In this document: positions 58,301-64,000 of the stretch, piece after piece
How positions within the stretch are numbered: the first letter of the stretch is position 1
Layout of the letters: every line of letters begins with the position of its first letter
Position numbers and translations under genes: made by a program
From: Chaenocephalus aceratus
Lineage: Eukaryota > Chordata > Actinopteri > Perciformes > Channichthyidae
Assembly (NCBI GenBank): GCA_023974075.1
Contig: JAMFTG010000200.1
Span: 62,001 to 126,000, forward strand
DNA length: 64,000 nucleotides
Reading direction: 5' to 3'
Notes under the pieces: model-generated
Databases searched by the model: none
Seen by the model: only the letters and a program-made list of their open reading frames with translations
What the model was told of the DNA's origin: nothing

Positions 58301-61300
58301 AGACATAAGGGCAGAGTGGGGGAAACGTCTGTGCAGCGATGCAGTGGAGTCACCGACTCAGGAAGGAGACACGGGGAGAGCAGGAGCTTTGATGTCAAAC
58401 ACTGATGGTTTATTGGAGCTTCGGCCGGAGGATTCACATCCAGAGTCCAAGAGCCAGAGGTTCTGACTTCACGGAGAGTTGCCACGTCACATCTGGAGCG
58501 CCTCTCTCTCGTCAGCCCATTGAACTGGTTTCACAGAGTCATCAACATGTTTGAGAAGACAGCCTAAACAGTGGGGAACACTGAGTTACTTGCGTCTGAC
58601 ACTTATGGCCTGGAAGATTTCACACCTTGGAGTCCACAAACACCGAGAAGGAAGCGTCCCAGTGCACCCACCACAATAAACCATCTGTGACCGAGGGTTG
58701 CCCGGTTACAGAACGGGAACAACAACATATGGCTGAAGCAGCCTCCTCCTTAAGGCGATAGCAGACGTCAGGGTTGGTCCTGCACGACATATCTAGGAGT
58801 CTAGGACAATTATTTCCCTAACAGGCAGGAATTCAGAGGGAAAGGAGCAATTTTGAGCTTTTTTTTAAGGTCATACGTCAAACGCGTCGTATTACATCAC
58901 AAAGGGGACACATCTCCGCTCTCTGACCGCGGGAATAGTTAGTAGTTGCGTTGAGCGGTTGTGATTTAGTGAGCTGGTATCTTTCTGTAGTTTTACATTG
59001 TATTTCACCATCTGTAATCATGGTGCAGTATTGTGTACCAGCCTGTCAGGACAAACGTTTATCAGGAAACCGTATTCATCTCCCCCCCCCCCCCTTCCCT
59101 GCTCTCTCTCTCCCCTCCGGTACAGCACCGTAGTGCGGAGTTGCATTAGGTAACGCGAGATACGGCTGATACTTGCGCATTAGTTTCTGTTATGGATCAG
59201 TATCAACATCAACCAGTAACGTTACTATATTATCAATACCACTTTAGTTATAGCCTGATATATGATAGCTAACTTTACAATGTTGTGATGTGGCGTTAGC
59301 TAACATTCTGTAGCTAACGCCGGTCACTCACCAAGACAGCTGCTCTGCTCTCCTCTGGTTCTCCTCACACCACAGCTCCATTTCTCTCCGATGGCCGTTA
59401 CTCCTTCTAATCCTTGGCTGCTCCTGGTCTCTTGGACGCCTAGCAGGCTCATAATTATAAGGTTGTGGTCCGTCATATGCATTCGAATTTACATGTTCAA
59501 CTTCTTCTGTGTCGAAACTAGCATTGGGATCCATGTTTATTAATACGTTACACCGGCCGCTCTCCCCCTTGTTTCCCCTTTGTTACGTCACACGCGGGAG
59601 GTCACGTGGGGAGGCTTTTTTGATGCGGAAGTAAAAATGTCTTACAAAAACGACGCCAGATGTCACTGTAGTGTATATGTATATTTTTTTGATAATCTAG
59701 TGTATTCATCATTTTCCTACACATTTATTCACAGGTGTCTTTAACCTGGAAGTTGCTCATTAATATCGCACGTCCTAAAAAATATATATATCGTGCTGCC
59801 CTAATCCAGACTGATGTCAACTATGTTCTGGGTTCGACCAAAAATAAAAATAAAGATCGTCAGGCTTGAACACGGCAACAGGTCCTCTTTCTGCAGACAG
59901 GAAATACTTTCAGCTGGAAAACCAACTTTTTGTGGAAAAACAAATGGAAAAAAGTCAGGACTTTTTTTGTAAAATATGTCAGTAATCGTTAAACAGTAGT
60001 GTGCCAAGACTTGGAGCTATTTTCTGAAGTCTTTTTGACTATTTATACATTCATGTGACCTCTCTGAAGTCTACATATTCTGATAGCTTAGTTTGTCCTG
60101 AGCATAAAGATGTTTACAGGGTTCATGTTTTACAGGCTCTTTTACACAAGGCGAACAAAGCATACAAAATAAGGGCTTAAATAAAAAAATAAAAATACAC
60201 GGTTATATTTTATGTTTTCCGGTGGTTGTTGAAATAGATATTAAATTAAAACACTGCACAGGGACAGGCTGCTCCTCTTCCTTTGGTAAACAGAGGAAGT
60301 CGAACTGGATCATTTGCATGTGCACATATTTTAATTTGCCTACAGTTGCACGGCTGCACAAGTCAAATGAACCAGGATGCAGTTTGTTTTTGCAAGCCAG
60401 CGTCTACTTACAAGTTGTTTTATTTGTTAGCCAACAACAACAAGATAGCTTGTTGAACAACAAGGCAATTGAAAAAGCTTTACTAGATATATGAACCCTT
60501 AACGTCCTGTATCCTGGAGGATAAAAGGCCCAGCTAAGGTTATACAACTGGGATAATGACACACAGATGTACTTGAGTTTTAAGCAGGTTTAATGTTCAA
60601 AACAACAGATAGAGCCAGAAATCTAGGTGTAGTCATGGACTCTGACCTGAGCTTCAACAGTCACATTAAAACAGTTACTAAATCAGCCTACTATCACCTA
60701 AAGAACATATCTAGGATTAAAAGACTAATGTCACAGCAGGATCTGGAGACACGTGTCCATGCTTTTATCTTCAGTAGACTGGACTACTGCAAAGGTGTCT
60801 TCACAGGTCTCACTAAAACATCTATTAGGAAGCTGCAGCTGATTCAGAACGCTGCTGCTCGAGTCCTCACTGACACTAAGAAAGTGGATCACATCACTCC
60901 TGTTCTGAGGTCTTTACACTGGCTTCCTGTGGGTCAAAGAATAGATTTCTAAATACTGCTGCTGGTTTATAAAGCACTGACTGGTTTAGGCCCAAAATAC
61001 ATTTCTGACCTCCTGCTAAACTATGAACCATCCAGATCTCTCAGGTCTTCAGGGACTGGTCAGCTTCCTGTCCCCAGAGACAGATCTCTCAGGTCTTCAG
61101 GGACTGGTCAGCTTCCTGTCCCAGAAGACAGATCTCTCAGGTCTTCAGGACTGGTCAGCTTGCTGTCTCCAGAGTCAGAACTAAACATGGAGAAGCAGCG
61201 TTCAGTTATTATGCTCCAAACATCTGGAACAAACTCCCAGAAACCTGCAGGTCCGCTGCAACTCTGACTACTTTAAATCCAGGCTGAAGACTTTTCTTTT

Positions 61301-62631
61301 TGTCGCTGCTTTTAATTGAACTATTCACATCTTAAACTGCACGGTAACTTTTATCCATGTATTTTTTCTTTTAATGTTTATTTATTAGCTTTTCTTTTTT
61401 AATGCTTAATATCTTTCATTTTTGTAAAGCACTTTGAATTGCCTTGTGTTGAAAAGTGCTATATAAATAAACTTGTTGCCTTGCCGTAATAACAGTCTAC
61501 TGTGAGGGTAGGATGGTTGTAATATCGGCGCAACATGGATATAAAACCTCTGTAACACGGGGGGGAAATGGGTGCACCATGAATGTAATGTCGGTTCAAT
61601 AAAGGTGGTAAGGTGGACAAAAGTCTGTGTAATTTAGCCTAGATACATTCGAACATAGCAATTATTTTTTCAAAATGTGTTCATGTGACCCAGTTAAGGG
61701 TTGTTACGTCCCCACTAGGATGAGGACACACACCAGTTGGAATTGGTAATTATAAATGGTTTATTTTAAATAGCAGCGGTAAACAAAATGGCAGCCTGGA
61801 ACAAACAGGTTGACAAATAACCAAACGAAAGGAGGACTCTAAAACAAAGGAATCTAATGGCATACAAGGAAATAACACTATCACACTAAATAAGAAACTA
61901 AACAAACCTTTAAAAGTGGTACAACAACAAAGAATCTATACAACACAACACAGATAAAGGCAACAGCCACAACATCCTAAGCTACTCGAAGCACTACTAA
62001 CACGCAATATCACACGGAGATGGGCACACAAGTTTAACCACAGTTCTAAGGACCAAGTAGCGAGAGGCGTCTGTCCCACATCACAGAGCCTGCGCTGCGA
62101 TTGGAGTGCGTCGGGCCCGGCGTGCTCCAATCACAATCCTCCGGGGGCGGACCAGGAGATGGCAGCCAATGACGTCAGGGCAATCGCACTGCTCATTACA
62201 TACAACACAGATGAACACAATAAAGACGACCCGGAAGGCAGCAGCCGTAACGAGGGTTAAAAGCATCCGTGCAACAGAAACACATTTAAAACAGTCATTA
62301 AAGAGCAAAGAGAATATTAATTCAAACGCAAGACGGGCGTAAAACAAACGGGACGGTGCGGTGTCGGAAAGGAATGATATGTGTAGGTAACCTGGAGTTT
62401 CGCCCACGTAATGTCACGCATCTCAACTCGTGTTTTCTGGGTAATTGAAGTGCTCGTGTTTCAGCTCATCGCCTTGGCGCCATGTTCTCACGGGTGAAGC
62501 ATGACGATTTATTTATGTTTTTGGTGCAGATTCGGTACGGCGGACGATGGGCAAACGTTCGACCCGAGTTCACTCGACCCAAACAGATGTGAGAGCTGCT
62601 ATGGAGCGGAGACTGAAGACCTGAAGTGAGA

Positions 62632-62672
<41 letters not shown>

Positions 62673-62881
62673 AGAGACTGAAGACCTGAAGTGAGACACA
62701 CACACCCACAACACACACCACACACACACACCACAACACACACACACACACACAACACACACCACACACACACACACACACACACCACCACACACACACA
62801 CACTGAAGACCTGAAGTGTGACACACACCAACACACACCCACCAAAGACTGAAAACCTGAAGTGAGACACACACACACACA

Positions 62882-62939
<58 letters not shown>

Positions 62940-63016
62940 CAGAGACTGAAAGCCTGAAGTGCCCACACGTGACTATGTAAACAGATTTAGGTCCTCACAA
63001 GTATAGTAATGCTAGA

Positions 63017-63067
<51 letters not shown>

Positions 63068-63392
63068 CTTCAGAAATATATCGAACAGTTTAAAATCAGA
63101 TCCAGATAATCTATAGTTTTTGTAGAGACACTAAATACTAATATGAATATTAAGATGTAAATAAGAGTGTTGTTATTCACTGTGTGTGTGTGTGTGTGTG
63201 GTGTGTGTGTGTGCGCGTGTGTGTAGATGCTGTAACACGTGTGATGATGTTCGGGAGGCGTACCGGAGGCGCGGCTGGGCTTTTAAGAACGCCGACACCA
63301 TCGTTCAGTGTAAGAGAGAAGGATTCACGCAGAAGATGCAGGAGCAGAAGAACGAGGGCTGCCAGGTGTACGGCTTCCTGGAGGTCAACAAG
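49314..63392 (+). CDS. ergic3: ER-Golgi intermediate compartment protein 3, N-terminal exons (gene continues past the window)
   Basis: Placed exons: 49314-49401 ([20 protein letters not shown]), 52436-52506 ([20 protein letters not shown], first membrane segment), 54367-54454 ([20 protein letters not shown]), 55259-55378 ([20 protein letters not shown]), 62530-62625 ([20 protein letters not shown]) and 63227-63392 ([38 protein letters not shown]). Phases agree at every junction except 55378/62530, where a short extra exon must lie between. The protein cycles between ER and Golgi as a cargo receptor with two membrane segments and a lumenal cysteine-rich domain; the second segment is encoded beyond 64000. 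No stop or frameshift was seen in the placed exons. Confidence 0.93.
49630..49800. repeat. Common fish interspersed repeat fragment
   Basis: 'gaggtggaagaagtacccag' and repeated 'aagtaaaagta' motifs are like 530-590 and 44930-45000. No ends resolved. Located in ergic3 intron 1. Confidence 0.45.
50130..50930 (+). mobile_element. L2-type LINE 3' fragment
   Basis: [20 protein letters not shown] and [20 protein letters not shown], then a stop in HITPALKS. The 3' part has a 48-bp tandem array and [13 protein letters not shown]. Closely related to 60540-61490. Located in ergic3 intron 1. Confidence 0.85.
50541..50760 (+). repeat. 48-bp tandem duplication within the L2 coding tail
   Basis: 'agatctctcaggtcttcagg' or a close variant begins at 50541, 50589, 50637 and 50685, with a shortened fifth unit near 50728. 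The unit is 16 codons. The related LINE at 61037-61175 has three units. Confidence 0.9.
50931..51549. other. ergic3 intron 1, no feature seen
   Basis: L2-like remnants ('aaagccctttgaattgcctt', 51276) and AT-rich DNA. Confidence 0.35.
51550..52119. mobile_element. hAT-type element (570 bp)
   Basis: Ends 'caggggtgtcaaactcaaa' and 'ctcgagtttgagacccctg' are imperfect complements of a widespread hAT terminus. The interior has 'gggccggactgg' and 'ggccccgggc' patches. The 8-base flanks do not match, so the duplication has decayed or the ends are slightly off. Located in ergic3 intron 1. Confidence 0.7.
52988..53535. mobile_element. PIF/Harbinger-type MITE (548 bp)
   Basis: Ends TGGCGCATTTCCACTGCAGC and GCTGCAGTGGAAATGTGCCA are near-perfect complements. 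Both sides carry TTA, the TWA duplication of PIF/Harbinger. No transposase. Located in ergic3 intron 2. Confidence 0.85.
53536..54366. other. ergic3 intron 2, right part
   Basis: No recognised feature besides AT-rich DNA; the acceptor of exon 3 follows 'ctctttccctgcag'. Confidence 0.35.
54859..55145. mobile_element. hAT-like MITE with GGGCTGCTC ends
   Basis: 'gggctgctcgattatggcaa' at the left and 'cgattaattgagcagccc' at the right are inverted. The interior is rich in 'cgatta' motifs. No clear duplication. Located in ergic3 intron 3. Confidence 0.65.
56108..56814 (-). mobile_element. hAT-like element with BED finger, nested
   Basis: Ends 'agagccgggactcgatta' and 'gttaaagtcccggccct' are inverted. 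The minus-strand frame 56300-56578 reads [19 protein letters not shown] and [13 protein letters not shown], the layout of a BED zinc finger from a hAT transposase. The catalytic region is absent. Confidence 0.7.
56974..57110. repeat. 45-bp minisatellite, 3 copies
   Basis: 'catgacgatgactgttagga' occurs at 56974, 57019 and 57063 (the second unit is one base shorter). Inside the hAT element. Confidence 0.92.
58330..58823 (-). mobile_element. ERV-like LTR related to 10964-11372
   Basis: Starts 'tgtgcagcgatgcag' and shares 'gtcaaacactgat', 'ttattg' and 'cggccggag...ttcaca' with the LTR at 10964. It ends 'tttccctaaca'. The flanking 5 bases do not match. Confidence 0.5.
59020..59133 (+). pseudogene. 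Possible THAP-type zinc-finger start
   Basis: ATG at 59020 opens [20 protein letters not shown]. That resembles the first cysteine pair of a THAP domain, but the rest of the domain is not readable in this frame: the frame runs through a C-run and ends at 59133. It could be a first exon. It may be captured host sequence or part of a transposon. Confidence 0.3.
59328..59534 (-). pseudogene. Short acidic N-terminal frame, divergent to the THAP-like start
   Basis: ATG at 59534 (minus) gives [20 protein letters not shown] and then a basic tract ([20 protein letters not shown]), 68 codons, ending [11 protein letters not shown]. This style is seen at the N-terminus of fish proteins found in repeats, but the identity is not certain. 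The roughly 200-bp gap to the plus-strand ATG is CpG-rich enough for a shared promoter. Confidence 0.3.
59836..60539. other. ergic3 intron 4, no feature seen
   Basis: AT-rich DNA without a recognised repeat. Confidence 0.3.
60540..61490 (+). mobile_element. L2-type LINE 3' fragment with UTR
   Basis: Frame 60593-60952 reads [39 protein letters not shown] and [19 protein letters not shown], then stops. Three 48-bp tandem units lie at about 61037-61175. The 3' end is 'gtgctatataaataaacttg'. Located in ergic3 intron 4. Confidence 0.88.
61702..62252 (-). mobile_element. Possible solo LTR (551 bp) with AGGGT duplication
   Basis: Starts TGTTACGTCCCC and ends CCGTAACG. The 5-base 'agggt' is on both sides (61697-61701 and 62253-62257). 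The last base is G rather than the usual A. 'tggtttattttaaatag' is a complement polyA-like motif. Located in ergic3 intron 4. Confidence 0.55.
62626..63070 (+). repeat. (CA)n tracts interspersed with copies of the ergic3 exon end
   Basis: CA repeats start about 6 bases after the donor at 62626. Within them, near-copies of the 23-base exon/intron junction recur at 62674, 62802, 62846 and 62942. The ergic3 intron thus starts with an array containing several donor-like 'ctgaagtgag' sites. Confidence 0.9.
63178..63226 (+). repeat. (TG)n tract forming the ergic3 exon acceptor
   Basis: TG repeats with a 'gcgcg' variant end in 'gtgtgtag', the acceptor of the exon at 63227. No pyrimidine tract. Confidence 0.9.
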
Positions 63393-64000
63393 GTGAACAC
63401 ACACCCTTTAGTCGTTCTCTCACCTTCCCTAAAGTGTTTTAACTCGGAGCAAGAGTCCTGTTTCTGTCTGGAGGCAAACCGCACCTAACAAATATATTCA
63501 GTGACGTGTTTTGAGTTGGCGGGAAAGAGAAAATCAGCTTTCAGTAATAAAACGACCTCTTAAATTCTGATATACTGCACATATTTTATTTTTAATTTAT
63601 AGTTTACTTATTGTACCTACTTTTTTGTTTATTTGTGTTTCTTGTTAACATTTTAAAAATAATAATTTATTTTATAATTAATAAAATTGTTCTATCTCTT
63701 TTTTATATATACTTTATTTTACATCTTAATTCCTCTTGCTGCATTAATGTATGCACCGTTACACACCGAAGCACATTTGGGAATCAATGGAAATACTTGA
63801 TTTACTTCACTGGGGAAACTGGGGGCTCATCTCAATGTCGCCGCTCGACTGCTCTCTCCTCCGGGACTTGACCCGGAAATCGCTCAAGACACGTCATGTC
63901 GAAGGACGTCCCACTCTGTCCTCGCGTCTCTCGCTCGCGTCTTACGGAGGCGGAGCTAAGACGCGGTGAGGGAAAGGAGGAGGGGAAATATTCAATTGAG
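63393..64000 (+). other. ergic3 intron, window end
   Basis: AT-rich intron after donor 'gtgaac'. From 63860 there is a CpG-richer stretch with 'cgggacttgacccggaa'. No further exon was recognised before the window ends. Confidence 0.4.

Larger units (their letters stand above)
57785..59803. mobile_element. hAT-like element (2,019 bp) carrying two divergent frames
   Basis: Ends TAGGGCTGCACGATAT and ATATCGTGCTGCCCTA are inverted. The 8-base flanks 'atccagag' and 'atccagac' match at 7 of 8. It carries an ERV-like LTR and a divergent pair of short coding starts. Confidence 0.8.
55560..59835 (-). mobile_element. L2-type LINE UTR fragment split by two hAT elements
   Basis: Pieces 55560-55759, 57752-57784 and 59804-59835 read as one L2 3' UTR when the two hAT insertions are set aside, with 'tagccccaaatcacacattt' and 'acaacatagacagtccaaat' similar to 27185-27460. 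Located in ergic3 intron 4. Confidence 0.6.

Noticed and set aside
62466..62968. Long minus-strand frames rich in CVCVCV
   Set aside because: They are translations of the CA repeats in an ergic3 intron and have no protein-like composition.

Overview
The window looks like teleost fish nuclear DNA. It has intron-containing vertebrate genes (hesx1, ergic3, a C2H2 zinc-finger exon), fish-type repeats (a Rex3-like LINE, L2 LINEs, a tRNA-derived SINE, sushi-type gypsy) and many (CA)n/(TG)n and (AATC)n microsatellites. No bacterial, plasmid or phage features are seen.

Layout. 0-10 kb: a Rex3-like LINE tail, a 72-bp minisatellite, the terminal exon of an eight-finger C2H2 protein (1607-2308), then old transposon debris: hAT pieces, LINE tails, a SINE, and a truncated gypsy element with a tRNA-Trp-type primer site (about 7815-9905). 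10.8-25.2 kb: one nested stack. A minus-strand LTR element (E1, 10815-25211) is bounded by the 5-bp duplication CACGT. Its minisatellite-rich interior was split by a plus-strand CR1/L2-group LINE (about 14340-22917), and that LINE was split by a plus-strand sushi-type gypsy (15982-21109, duplication CACAG, LTRs differing at 3 of 417 bases). Smaller insertions sit in the E1 LTR and interior. 25.2-44 kb: a dispersed repeat family, called R here, with a hAT inserted in it; a minus-strand L2 LINE with an 851-codon uninterrupted frame (27759-30314); and a 3.1-kb element with about 740-bp inverted ends and an 8-bp target duplication (33493-36603). Several MITEs and one possible unidentified two-exon gene follow.

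44.6-46.6 kb: hesx1, a homeobox repressor gene, complete in four exons. 49.2 kb to the right edge: the first part of ergic3, an ER-Golgi membrane cargo receptor gene. Six of its exons can be placed, and the C-terminal exons lie beyond the window. Its large introns hold stacked hAT and PIF/Harbinger insertions, L2 tails and long CA/TG tracts.

The genes do not form an operon-like unit; this is ordinary vertebrate gene spacing in a repeat-rich landscape. The most unusual points are: the E1/LINE/gypsy stack with a matching duplication at each LTR level; the long-inverted-repeat element; amplification of an ergic3 exon end with its splice donor inside the following CA-rich intron; and two splice acceptors built directly on TG repeats. 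All calls come from reading the sequence; no database search was run.
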